Source: UBA5177 sp002413265 | GTDB taxonomy: Bacteria; Chloroflexota; UBA5177 | Assembly: GCA_036752825.1 (NCBI GenBank) | Contig: DAIORV010000005.1 | Span: 8,236-72,235 of the forward strand | DNA: 64,000 nt | Direction: 5' to 3' | Shown here: in pieces, positions 8,507 to 16,800 of the stretch | Layout of the letters: each line of letters opens with the position of its first letter | Numbering within the stretch: position 1 is the stretch's first letter | The notes under the pieces: model-generated | What the model was told of the DNA's origin: nothing | Database searches by the model: none | What the model saw: only the letters and a program-made list of their open reading frames with translations | Translations under genes and position numbers: made by a program

Positions 8507-8719
8507 TTATCTCCCCGTCCCTTGTTTTCGCTGGCTTGAGCCCTCACAACTATAGGTGCACCCCGAAAGTGGAACCAAAGTAGGGAGGTTGCGATCGACG
8601 ACGCCGAGTGGACGTGAGTGCGAAATGGTCAGGAGCGGCTGAGAGTGTGGCCGGTTGACAGTGCCCAACACCAGAAACCAGGCAACGAGCAGAGCTCCCG
8701 CAACCCGGCCTCGCGTCAC
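8507..8719 (-). CDS. Small predicted membrane or secreted protein, 70 aa
   Basis: Unknown family. The GTG start overlaps the stop of the upstream HIT gene (GTGA on the minus strand), and the ORF ends eight bases before the M42 start, so it fills the gap exactly as an operon member would. Residues 6-22 form one hydrophobic segment (VAGALLVAWFLVLGTV), readable as a signal anchor or signal peptide. The rest is polar, with two cysteines (SGCTYSC). Composition alone does not prove coding; support is positional. Confidence 0.42.
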   Translation of the reverse strand: MTRGRVAGALLVAWFLVLGTVNRPHSQPLLTISHSRPLGVVDRNLPTLVPLSGCTYSCEGSSQRKQGTGR

Positions 8720-9213
8720 GAAGAACTGCTGTGTCTGGCGAATCCTTCACGAAGCTTCAGAGCAGTGGCTGTCAGCAGCTCCGGCATTACCTTGGCATCT
8801 GCCAGGACCGGCATGAAGTTCGTGTCGCCGCCCCAGCGAGGCACCAGATGCAGATGGATGTGGTCCGCGATCCCAGCGCCCGCCGCCTTCCCCTGATTGA
8901 CTCCCAGGTTGAAGCCCTCGGGATGCATCACCTCGTTGAAGACCAGCATGGCGAGCTGCGACGTGGCGAAAAGCTCGCGCCCCGTTTCTTCGTCGATCTC
9001 GGAGAAGTCTCCGGTGTGCAGATAGGGCACGATCAGCAGATGCCCGGAGTTGTACGGGTACAGATTGAGGAGCGCGAAGCAGCGATCTCCTCTGTGGATG
9101 ACGTAGTTGTCGTTGTCCTTGTCCTCATGCGCCTTGACGCAAAACACGCAGCCGTGAACAGGCTGGGCTTCGTTGAGATACGCCATGCGCCACGGCGCCC
9201 ACAGCTGCTTCAT
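8716..9213 (-). CDS. HIT-family nucleotide hydrolase/phosphorylase
   Basis: 165 residues. Histidine-triad proteins cleave or phosphorolyse dinucleoside polyphosphates or nucleotidyl amides. The signature HIHLHLVPRW holds the catalytic histidine triad near residue 115. The N-terminal LWAPWRMAYL and CVFC are typical of the Ap4A-phosphorylase-like branch, where CxxC with a downstream His binds zinc. ATG at 9213. It is probably first in the minus-strand set HIT, small ORF, M42, and is divergent from the GT2 gene. The exact substrate is not determinable. Confidence 0.9.
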   Translation of the reverse strand: MKQLWAPWRMAYLNEAQPVHGCVFCVKAHEDKDNDNYVIHRGDRCFALLNLYPYNSGHLLIVPYLHTGDFSEIDEETGRELFATSQLAMLVFNEVMHPEGFNLGVNQGKAAGAGIADHIHLHLVPRWGGDTNFMPVLADAKVMPELLTATALKLREGFARHSSSS

Positions 9214-9257
9214 GGGACCTACTCTCCAACGTCAGTGATTATAGAGTGGGCGTTCGC

Positions 9258-9263
9258 TACAAT
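9258..9263 (+). promoter_or_regulatory. Candidate -10 element for the GT2-murI-tlyA-nadK-recN run
   Basis: TACAAT in the divergent gap between the HIT gene and the glycosyltransferase gene. No good -35 lies 16-18 bp upstream. Transcription from here would begin near 9270, which excludes the GTG at 9235 and favours TTG 9331 as the translation start. Confidence 0.35.
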
Positions 9264-9330
9264 CTGGAACGATTCGGCCAGAAAGGCAACACTCATACCC
9301 GGTTCCGATGGCGATCCCGAGACCGTCTCG

Positions 9331-10080
9331 TTGTCGATCGTGATCCCGGCCTACAACGAGGCGAGGCGTCTTCCCAGCACGATTCGTCGCCTTAGAGAGT
9401 ATCTGGGCGGGCAGGACTATTCGTGGGAGATCATCGTCGTCGCGAACGGGTGCACTGACGGCACCGCCGGTACTGTTCGCGGGCTTCAAACCGAGCCCCA
9501 GACGATTCGTTTGCTCGAGCTCGAGCAACGAGGCAAGGGCCTTGCCGCGCGGTCCGGAGCGCTGGCCTCGTGCGGAGATGTCGTATTCCTGTGCGACGCG
9601 GACCTTTCGATGCCTCCCGAGCGCCTGGAAACCTTTATGCAGGTCATCGAATGTGCCGACGTGGTTGCCGGGTCTCGCGAGGCGCACGGCGCACGCAGGT
9701 TCGAAGAGCCGTGGCACCGTCACGTCATGGGACGGGTGTTCAATCGACTCGTTCAGCTCGTGGCCGTTCCCGGCATTCACGATACCCAGTGTGGTTTCAA
9801 AGCGTTCAGGCGCGGAGCTGCTCTCGATCTTTTCGGACAGCAAACAGTTGTCGGGTGGGGGTTCGACGTCGAGCTCCTTTTCCTGGCCCGCCGCTACGGC
9901 TACGTTGTCGAAGAGCTTGGCATCGACTGGTTCTTCGATGCGGACACCCGCGTTCGTCCTGGCATCGACACTCTCCAAATGCTCCGCGAATTGATCGCTA
10001 TTCGACTTCGCAATCTCCGAGGACAATACCGCGCTGCCGGCGTTACTCAGCCGACTCCCCGAGACTCTTCGCGTGCCTGA
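9331..10080 (+). CDS. GT2 glycosyltransferase, dolichyl-phosphate glucosyltransferase-like
   Basis: 249 residues from TTG 9331; a longer frame exists upstream, but it is antisense to the HIT gene and lacks family similarity. The GT-A fold is clear: LSIVIPAYNEARRLPSTI, NGCTDGT, GKGLAARSGA, then the metal-binding DADLS (DxD), followed by GSR and DTQCGFKAFRR, a pattern seen in polyprenyl- or dolichyl-phosphate beta-glucosyltransferases. These transfer a sugar from a nucleotide donor to a lipid phosphate at the cytoplasmic membrane face. No C-terminal membrane helices are present. It overlaps murI by eight bases. Donor and acceptor are unknown. Confidence 0.82.
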   Translation: MSIVIPAYNEARRLPSTIRRLREYLGGQDYSWEIIVVANGCTDGTAGTVRGLQTEPQTIRLLELEQRGKGLAARSGALASCGDVVFLCDADLSMPPERLETFMQVIECADVVAGSREAHGARRFEEPWHRHVMGRVFNRLVQLVAVPGIHDTQCGFKAFRRGAALDLFGQQTVVGWGFDVELLFLARRYGYVVEELGIDWFFDADTRVRPGIDTLQMLRELIAIRLRNLRGQYRAAGVTQPTPRDSSRA

Positions 10081-10879
10081 CGCGCGTCCGATAGGAGTGT
10101 TCGACTCCGGCGTGGGTGGTCTGACAGTACTGCAGGCTCTCCAGCGGAGACTTCCCAACGAGTCAACGGTGTACTTCGGTGACCTGGCTCGTTGCCCGTA
10201 CGGGCCGAGAGCGCAGACCGAGGTACGGGAGTTCACGATCCAGATCGGCGATTTCCTCGCCGAGCGGGATATCAAGCTACTGGTGGTCGCCTGTAACACG
10301 GCGACCGCCGCGGCTTTCGATGCACTGCTGGGCAGGTACCCCTTCCCCGTCATCGGGGTGATAGCGCCCGGCGCCCGAGCGGCGGCGCTCACGACGTCAC
10401 ACGGCCGGATCGGCGTTATTGCGACCAACGGCACCGTGGAGAGTGAAGCATATCCGAGAGCTATCAAGGGCGAGCTCTCCGACGCCTTCGTGGTTCAGCA
10501 AGCGGCGTCCTGGCTGGTTCCGATCATCGAACGCGGCGCAATCGCTCGACCCGATGTTGCTCGGGAGCTCTTACCGCACATGGAGGAATTCCGCCGATCC
10601 GGAATCGATACGCTGATCCTCGGCTGCACCCACTTTCCGCTGGTCGAAGATATCTTCCGTGCCGAGGTGGGACCTGGCATTGAGGTCATAGATTCGGCGG
10701 TCACTACCGCTCTCGAGGTGCAAGCAGAGCTCTGGGAACGCGGTCTATTGAGCACCGGTCCGGCCAAGAGTCGGTTCCTTGTCACCGGCCCGGCGGAAGC
10801 CTTTGCAGAGACGGCGCAAGCCATGTTCCGGTCCTCGCTGCCCATCGAGTCGGTGGACCTGGCGTCCAGCGTCCGCTAG
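10073..10879 (+). CDS. murI: Glutamate racemase
   Basis: 268 residues; converts L- to D-glutamate for peptidoglycan. Both catalytic cysteine motifs are present: VVACNTATAAAF (about residue 75) and LGCTHFPL (about 185). The N-terminal IGVFDSGVGGLTVL and YFGDLARCPYG are diagnostic. GTG start, overlapping the GT2 stop by eight bases. It leads into tlyA ten bases downstream. Confidence 0.95.
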   Translation: MPDARPIGVFDSGVGGLTVLQALQRRLPNESTVYFGDLARCPYGPRAQTEVREFTIQIGDFLAERDIKLLVVACNTATAAAFDALLGRYPFPVIGVIAPGARAAALTTSHGRIGVIATNGTVESEAYPRAIKGELSDAFVVQQAASWLVPIIERGAIARPDVARELLPHMEEFRRSGIDTLILGCTHFPLVEDIFRAEVGPGIEVIDSAVTTALEVQAELWERGLLSTGPAKSRFLVTGPAEAFAETAQAMFRSSLPIESVDLASSVR

Positions 10880-10889
10880 GTTCCGCCTC

Positions 10890-11708
10890 ATGGTTGGCCG
10901 GCGCAGACTGGATGCCGAGGTCGTCGAGCGGGGTCTCGCCGACACTCGCGCCCGCGCCCAGGCAATGATCCTCGGTGGTGGAGTAACCGTCGAAGGCGAG
11001 ATCATCAGCAAGCCCTCACATCCCGTCGAAGCGGGAGCTCGGATAGCTCTGGTCCGCGAACCGATGCCCTTCGTGAGCCGCGGCGGCCTGAAGCTTCGTC
11101 ACGCCCTCGATGTCTTCGATCTCGATGTCACGGGCCGCGTCGCGGTCGACGTGGGCGCGTCCACCGGCGGCTTCACCGATGTTCTGTTGCAGGCCGGTGC
11201 GATGCGTGTATACGCCATTGACGTAGGGTACGGACAGCTCGCCTGGACCCTGCGCAATGATCCACGCGTGATCGTTATGGAGCGCACGAACATCCGCAAC
11301 CTGGAGCTCCTTCCGGAGCCGGCATCGATCGCTGCACTGGATGTGTCATTCATTTCTCTCCGCACCGTCCTCCCGCCGATTGAGAAGCTTCTCGAGGCGC
11401 GCTCGGACGTCGTTGCCCTGATCAAGCCGCAGTTCGAGGCCGGCAAAGATCGCGTCGGAAAGAAGGGCGTTGTTCGAGATCCCGCGGTCTGGCGGGATGT
11501 GATCGAGTCGGTGCTCACGTTTGCGGAATCCCGTGATTGGCATGTGCGTGGCCTGGTTCGATCGCCGATAACAGGCCCGGCCGGTAACGTGGAATTCCTC
11601 ACGCATCTGTCTCGAGAAGGTCAAGAAACGAACGCCGACGCGCAGTCTCTAATTGAAGCCGCGCTCACGCCGCCGCCCGAAGAAGAGCCTAAGTCACGAG
11701 TAAACTGA
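10890..11708 (+). CDS. tlyA: TlyA-family rRNA 2'-O-methyltransferase (hemolysin-like)
   Basis: 272 residues from ATG 10890; the frame extends upstream inside murI but without family similarity. An S4 RNA-binding domain (about 5-65, with AQAMILGGGVTVEG) is followed by an FtsJ-like Rossmann domain with SAM loop DVGASTGGFTDVLLQAGA and the catalytic stretch KPQFEAGKDRVGKKGVVRD. TlyA methylates 16S/23S rRNA ribose in mycobacteria. It sits in the common order tlyA-nadK-recN. The C-terminal 30 residues are a variable acidic tail. Confidence 0.92.
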   Translation: MVGRRRLDAEVVERGLADTRARAQAMILGGGVTVEGEIISKPSHPVEAGARIALVREPMPFVSRGGLKLRHALDVFDLDVTGRVAVDVGASTGGFTDVLLQAGAMRVYAIDVGYGQLAWTLRNDPRVIVMERTNIRNLELLPEPASIAALDVSFISLRTVLPPIEKLLEARSDVVALIKPQFEAGKDRVGKKGVVRDPAVWRDVIESVLTFAESRDWHVRGLVRSPITGPAGNVEFLTHLSREGQETNADAQSLIEAALTPPPEEEPKSRVN

Positions 11709-11709
11709 C

Positions 11710-12582
11710 GTGACTATGTCCAGTCCCCTCGATCTATCGACCCACGCGCAAGCCATGCCAAGACTTCGTCAGGCCGCCATCCTCTATCACCCCATGCGTC
11801 CCAGGGCGCACGAAGAGGCGACCTGGCTACAGGGCGAGCTCGAGCAGGCAGGCGTCAGAACCTTGCTGGCTGACGGTTGGCAGGACGGAATTGTCGAACA
11901 GATTTGTAAGGATCAGGACCTCGTCGTCGCCTTCGGGGGCGACGGCACCATCATTCGCGTCACCCGGCTGGCCGCCAGTCAGCAAGTGCCTATCCTTGGC
12001 GTCAACCTCGGCAGAATTGGCTTTCTTGCCGAAATCACCCCCGATCTCCTGCATGGTCGTGTGGAGGCCCTGGTAGAGGGTAAGTTCTGGCTTGAGCGTC
12101 GGTCCTTGCTCGAAGCCGAGTGGCTGCGGGGCGGCGAGAGCTTCCGCTACACCTGCGTCAATGAAGTCGCGGTTGCCCGCGGACCGGCGCCGCGAGCGGT
12201 TCAAGTGCGCACGTTTCTCGACGGAGAGGAGTTCATCGTGTACACGGCCGACGGAGTCCTGGTGGCAACGGCGACCGGCTCGACGGCTTATTCTCTGGCG
12301 GCCGGCGGTCCGATACTCTACCCAGAGTCCCCCGATTTTCTGATTACTCCGGTCGCTCCGCACCTTCACATTGGCCGCTCGGTTATCGTGCCCGGAGACT
12401 CGACGGTGACCCTGCAGGCGGACTCAGAACGCCCAGCCGTCATGAGCGTGGATGGCCAGGACGAGCGCTCACTGGGCCCTGGAGATGTGGTCAACGTGCG
12501 GCGCAGCGAGCTCTTCGCGACCTTTGTGCGCATGGGTCCTAGGCATTACTTTTACGACGCTCTCGCCGATCGGCTGAGATAG
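11710..12582 (+). CDS. nadK: NAD kinase
   Basis: 290 residues; phosphorylates NAD to NADP. The GGDGT motif (VVAFGGDGTIIR), GVNLGRIGFLAE, and the NE/D and glycine-rich stretch TADGVLVATATGSTAYSLAAGG are all present. GTG 11710 directly follows the tlyA stop; ATG 11716 is an equally plausible start two codons on. It would feed NADP to the pentose phosphate dehydrogenases at 36-38 kb, although the two are not physically linked. Confidence 0.94.
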   Translation: MTMSSPLDLSTHAQAMPRLRQAAILYHPMRPRAHEEATWLQGELEQAGVRTLLADGWQDGIVEQICKDQDLVVAFGGDGTIIRVTRLAASQQVPILGVNLGRIGFLAEITPDLLHGRVEALVEGKFWLERRSLLEAEWLRGGESFRYTCVNEVAVARGPAPRAVQVRTFLDGEEFIVYTADGVLVATATGSTAYSLAAGGPILYPESPDFLITPVAPHLHIGRSVIVPGDSTVTLQADSERPAVMSVDGQDERSLGPGDVVNVRRSELFATFVRMGPRHYFYDALADRLR

Positions 12583-12591
12583 CGCTCCACC

Positions 12592-14307
12592 ATGCTGGTA
12601 GAGCTGTCCATCGAGAACTTTGCCATCATCGACCGCCTTCAGGTCCGGTTTGATGCGGGTTTCACCGTCATCACTGGAGAAACCGGAGCAGGCAAGTCGA
12701 TCATCGTCGACGCTCTGCAGGCCGCTCTCGGAGGGCGTGTCTCGAGCGATCTGGTTCGAACCGGCGCTCGGCTCGCGGCTGTCGACGCCACATTCGAGCT
12801 TGGCGACGTAGGAGCCGAACCAGAGTTTCGCTCGCTGCTCGAGGACCTTGGCGTCTCAGGCGACGAGGGCCTAATTCTGAGGCGAGAGATCGGTTCGACG
12901 GGCAGAGGCTCGGCACGAGTGAACGGTCGCGCGATGCCGATCTCTACGCTCGCCGCCCTCGGGCAGTTCCTCGTCGACATTCACGGACAATCCGAACATC
13001 TATCCGTGTTGCGAAGGGATAGACAGCTCGAGCTGCTCGATCGTTACGGCCGCTTGATGCCGCAACGCCAGGAGGTCTCGGCCGCCATCGACGAATACTC
13101 CCGCGCGAGGCGGGAGGTCGCGATTCTGGAAGGGAGCCGCCGCGAGTCCGAGCAGCGCCTCGACCTGCTTAGATTTCAAGCCGGCGAGATCGAGGCTGCC
13201 CGGTTGACCAGCGGGGAAGACGAGGCTCTCGCCGCGGAGCGCAATCTCCTCGTAAACGCGGAGCGACTGGCCCTGCTTGCCGCTGAGGCTCGTGAAGCTC
13301 TAGACGGCGAGCAGTCGGGCGCCGGCAATGCCCTGAGCTCAGCTCTTCACCAGATGCGCGAGTTGGCGGGGATCGATCCAGAAACTCTGCAAATCAGCGA
13401 CCGCCTGGAGAGCATCTCGATCGAAGTTCAAGACCTCGCCCAGGATCTTAGACGGTACCTTGAAAGCGTTGAACAAGACCCCGCGCGCCTGGCGTTTGTC
13501 GACGAGCGCCTTGACCTCATCCACCGTCTTCAGCGGAAGTATGGGTCGACTATCGATGAGGTCATGGCCTTCGGCGTGAGGACAAACGCTGAGGTGCAGG
13601 ACATCGAGAGCTTTGACGAGAGGCTCGACGACGCACGGCGCCTGGCCACGGACGCTGAGGACAGAGCAGGAGCCCTTGCCGAAGATCTCTCGACGAGCAG
13701 GCACGAGGCGGCTGAGAAGCTCACCAGCTGCATGCGCGAGGCCCTGCAGGGTCTCGGCTTGGTGAGAACCGATTTCAGGGCCGATGTCGTCCAAGTCGAG
13801 GATGACGGCGGTCTAAGGATCCCAGGACAGAATCGCCGCTTCAGGTCGTCTCCTACCGGGCTGGACACCGTCTTCTTCCTAGCGTCGTTCAATCCGGGTG
13901 AGGAGATGCATCCTATCGAGCGCGTGGCTTCGGGTGGTGAGACCTCACGCTTTCTTCTCGCTCTCAAGAGCGTGCTGGCAGACGCGGACGCCACTCCGAC
14001 CCTGATCTTCGACGAAGCGGATGTAGGCGTCGGCGGCCGGCACGGAGCCGTAGTCGGCGAGCGTTTGCGCGAACTTGCCCGCAACCGGCAGGTACTGTCT
14101 ATCACTCACCTTGCTCAAGTCGCGGCCCTCGGCGATCATCATCTGACCGTGCAGAAGGCAGTCATCGATGGTCGAACAACAGCTCTCGTAACGGAGGTCG
14201 AGTCCCAAGATCGCGTGCGTGAGATCGCGGAAATGATCAGCGGTACCGAAACCGAGACGGCGTTGAGCAATGCGCGAGAGCTGCTGGAGCGCGCCTCGCT
14301 GGCCTAG
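12592..14307 (+). CDS. recN: DNA repair protein RecN (SMC-like ATPase)
   Basis: 571 residues; an SMC-family ATPase acting at double-strand breaks. Walker A GETGAGKSIIVDAL lies near residue 30 and the Q-loop region DIHGQSEH near residue 125. A central coiled-coil half follows, then the ABC signature VASGGETSRFLLALK and Walker B TLIFDEADVGVGGR, ending with the H-loop ITHLAQVAALGDHH. Length is normal. The gene converges on rqcH with a 4-bp overlap of the stop codons. Confidence 0.95.
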   Translation: MLVELSIENFAIIDRLQVRFDAGFTVITGETGAGKSIIVDALQAALGGRVSSDLVRTGARLAAVDATFELGDVGAEPEFRSLLEDLGVSGDEGLILRREIGSTGRGSARVNGRAMPISTLAALGQFLVDIHGQSEHLSVLRRDRQLELLDRYGRLMPQRQEVSAAIDEYSRARREVAILEGSRRESEQRLDLLRFQAGEIEAARLTSGEDEALAAERNLLVNAERLALLAAEAREALDGEQSGAGNALSSALHQMRELAGIDPETLQISDRLESISIEVQDLAQDLRRYLESVEQDPARLAFVDERLDLIHRLQRKYGSTIDEVMAFGVRTNAEVQDIESFDERLDDARRLATDAEDRAGALAEDLSTSRHEAAEKLTSCMREALQGLGLVRTDFRADVVQVEDDGGLRIPGQNRRFRSSPTGLDTVFFLASFNPGEEMHPIERVASGGETSRFLLALKSVLADADATPTLIFDEADVGVGGRHGAVVGERLRELARNRQVLSITHLAQVAALGDHHLTVQKAVIDGRTTALVTEVESQDRVREIAEMISGTETETALSNARELLERASLA

Positions 14308-16025
14308 CTGCCCACTCTGGTCCACCTATCCATGCGCGGCCTTACCCTGACCGTTCGCGAATTACGATACGTGACCTTCCCGGGCGCACCTCGAGCGATC
14401 TTGCGCACATCGCGGACCGCGGCCACGTCCACGTCGACGGCAGTATCTTCTCGCCCCTCGCTGAAGTATGCTGCAAGTTCCGCCGCAGCAGAGGTCTCCT
14501 CTTCCGACAGCTTCTTCCCGCCCCCAAGGATGACTAAGTGGGCGCCCGTGCGCCCTCGTGCGTGGAACCAGACGTCCTCCCCACGTGCAACCCGGAAGGT
14601 TACTTCCTCGTTTTCCTTCGCGCTCCTGCCCACCACTGCGGTGACGCCTTCGAATCGGTATTTAGGCGGGCCACGGCGCTTGTTGCGGGCACTCCCCGCA
14701 CCCTTCTCCTCGACCGGTTTCAGCTCCCTGCCAAGAGCTTGTAGGTCTGCCTCGGAGCCTGCAAGTCGGGCAAAAGTCGCAGCTTCGTTCAGCCGCTCCA
14801 GATCTTCCTTTGCCGCAGCGAGCATGGCCGGAATGCGTCGCCGTGCATCTTTGAGCTTGCGGTACCGGCGAAACAGCCGCTCCGCATTCTCGGCCGGAGT
14901 CCGCTGTGGATCCAGCTCGATCGTGGTGTCGAGATCGGGGATCTCGAGAAGGCTCGCACGCGGTGAGAGGGTGTGAGCGTATGCCAGAAGAAGCTGGCCC
15001 TTTTGCATGAGCGCGTCCGCATCAGCTGACGCCTGCAGCCCCTCTTCAAGAGAGTGGATCCGGCCGGAGACGCTCTTTCTCGCACGGTTGATCTCGTGAA
15101 GAAGTGTTTCACGCAGGGTCGACAGGGCATCGTGACTCTCTTCCTCTCCGCTCACTTCCTCGATTGCCGCAGTCATGCCGGCTGCCGGTCGGGAATCTGT
15201 GACTCCCAGCGGCGCGTACGGCGCGTAGTCGAGCCGGCCACGCGGATCAGTGAATATCGAGGGTCGCCAGTCACGGGTGGTGCGCAGCGAAAGAAGATCC
15301 GACGCTGCCTCTCCGACGCGCTCGATGTCCGCTTGAGAGAGCGGCTCGTTTCCCTCGCTCCCTGACTTCCGCGCGATCTGGTCCGCGAGAAAAGGTCCCG
15401 CCCCAGGAAGCAAACCCATCAAGGCTTTCTTCAGCTGCGTGTCGGGAGGAGCCGTGCGGAGCAACGAGGTGAAGGAGGACGGATCCTCGCTCGGATCCAC
15501 CCTTTGACCTTCCTCGAAGATCTCCGGATCTCGTCCGCGAAATGGAGGTTGCTCGTACATTTGACCTGGCCTGACGGGCCTGACTCTGCTTTGCTTTGGA
15601 TGCACGATTTTCAGCGCACCCAAGATGAAGCGCCGCGAGTCGAGCAGAAGCACGTTGCTGTGCTTGCCCATAACTTCCGCCACGAGCACGTACTCGTCTT
15701 CGCGTCCCGCAAACGTCGCCGAGAGGATTCGCTCGTACCTCACATTTTCGATTTGTCGCAGGCGAGCGCCCTCCAGATACTTCCGAAGGAGCATCACGAA
15801 GGAGCTTGGCGTGGGGAATGCCTTGGCCAGCTTCCCTTCGGCAAGGGAGACGCGCGCATACTTCGCGTCTGAGGACTCTAACAGCCATCTCAGTGAGCCG
15901 CCAGCGTAGATCGCCAGAGCAACCGAATTGGCCGATGGCTGTATGATTTTTTGTACCTGTCCGCCACTCAGGGTCGCGGACAGCTCGTCAGCCACGGCGG
16001 CCATTGCAAGCGCGTCAAAGGGCAT
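14304..16025 (-). CDS. rqcH: RqcH (Rqc2/NEMF/FbpA family), ribosome quality control
   Basis: 573 residues from ATG 16025 (MPFDALAMAAVADEL is the typical family start; the frame runs on upstream without similarity). RqcH binds obstructed 50S-peptidyl-tRNA complexes and adds C-terminal alanine tails that mark nascent chains for degradation. The NFACT-N domain covers about 1-190 (LEGARLRQIENVRYERI), a coiled-coil M region about 300-430, and NFACT-R the C-terminus (DVWFHARGRTGAHLVI). It is divergent from gmk. Confidence 0.9.
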   Translation of the reverse strand: MPFDALAMAAVADELSATLSGGQVQKIIQPSANSVALAIYAGGSLRWLLESSDAKYARVSLAEGKLAKAFPTPSSFVMLLRKYLEGARLRQIENVRYERILSATFAGREDEYVLVAEVMGKHSNVLLLDSRRFILGALKIVHPKQSRVRPVRPGQMYEQPPFRGRDPEIFEEGQRVDPSEDPSSFTSLLRTAPPDTQLKKALMGLLPGAGPFLADQIARKSGSEGNEPLSQADIERVGEAASDLLSLRTTRDWRPSIFTDPRGRLDYAPYAPLGVTDSRPAAGMTAAIEEVSGEEESHDALSTLRETLLHEINRARKSVSGRIHSLEEGLQASADADALMQKGQLLLAYAHTLSPRASLLEIPDLDTTIELDPQRTPAENAERLFRRYRKLKDARRRIPAMLAAAKEDLERLNEAATFARLAGSEADLQALGRELKPVEEKGAGSARNKRRGPPKYRFEGVTAVVGRSAKENEEVTFRVARGEDVWFHARGRTGAHLVILGGGKKLSEEETSAAAELAAYFSEGREDTAVDVDVAAVRDVRKIARGAPGKVTYRNSRTVRVRPRMDRWTRVGS

Positions 16026-16113
16026 CAGGCGGCTCCTCGCCAGGATCGAACCGGTGCCGCTAGCACGGCCGGCCATAGTCTTGCACAGCCCGGCGCACCG
16101 AGGCCTAGCACGC

Positions 16114-16726
16114 ATGAGGCAGCATCGTCAGGCAATTCTGTTCATCCTTAGCGGGCCCTCCGGAGCCGGCAAGGATTCCGTGATCCTTGGCTTGCGGGCC
16201 ACGCATCCGGACCTGCACTACGCCATTACCACGACCACCCGGCCGCAACGCCCGGGCGAAGTCGAGGGCGTCAGCTACTACTTCGTCTCGAAGCACGAGT
16301 ACGACCGGCTGGCGGACCACGGAGAGCTTCTCGCCCCAGCAAATGTCCACGGACACTGGTACGGAGCGCCACTCGCCCCCATCCGGAAAGCTCTCGGTGA
16401 AGGACAGGATGTGCTGCTTAAGATCGACGTGCAGGGGGCGATGCAGGTGCGGCGTAGGCTTCCGCAGAGCGCCTGCATCTTTCTCACGACTCCAACTTTC
16501 GAGGACCTCGTCGCGCGCCTGGTGGAGCGCCACACCGAGAGCAAGGAGGACCTGGAACGCCGCATCCAAGACGCTCATTTCGAAATGGGCACAGATGCCT
16601 CAAGACGACCACTGCGTGATCAATCGCCGGGACGACCTTACGGCCGCGGTGACCGGCATCTCATGCATCATTAGCGCCGAACGCCTGCGAATTCATCGTC
16701 AGCCGATCTCCTTCGACACCCGGTGA
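16114..16726 (+). pseudogene. gmk: Guanylate kinase gene interrupted by a single-base frameshift
   Basis: GMP kinase, essential for GDP/GTP supply. From ATG 16114 the first frame gives the P-loop LSGPSGAGKDSVILGL, TTTRPQRPGEVEGVSYYF and LERRIQDAHFEM. It then loses similarity and stops at 16674. The missing C-terminus (AQMPQDDHCVINRRDD, then ISAERLRIHRQPIS) is intact in the next frame and ends at 16726. The switch falls at GGG 16587-16589 after codon ATG 16585; removing one G restores a normal protein of about 203 residues. Because the gene is normally essential, an assembly or sequencing error is the first explanation. A true mutation or programmed +1 frameshifting are alternatives. Confidence 0.85.
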
Positions 16727-16743
16727 CGCGAAAACGACGCGGC

Positions 16744-16749
16744 TATACT
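16744..16749 (+). promoter_or_regulatory. Candidate -10 element for glpX
   Basis: TATACT, 52 bp before the glpX ATG, in the short gap after gmk. The -35 region (GGTGAC, 16-bp spacing) is weak. Confidence 0.35.
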
Positions 16750-16800
16750 CGCGTTGTTGCGAGAGGGAGACATTTCATCTAAGGGGTGGCTTGCGCGCTC

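Noticed and set aside
8731..9330. 200-residue N-terminal extension of the GT2 glycosyltransferase
   Set aside because: Antisense to the HIT gene, no family similarity, and the GT2 fold begins directly after TTG 9331.
9232..10467. 411-codon minus-strand ORF
   Set aside because: Fully antisense to the GT2 gene and murI, whose family motifs are unmistakable; the antisense translation has Ser/Arg/Thr-rich shadow composition.
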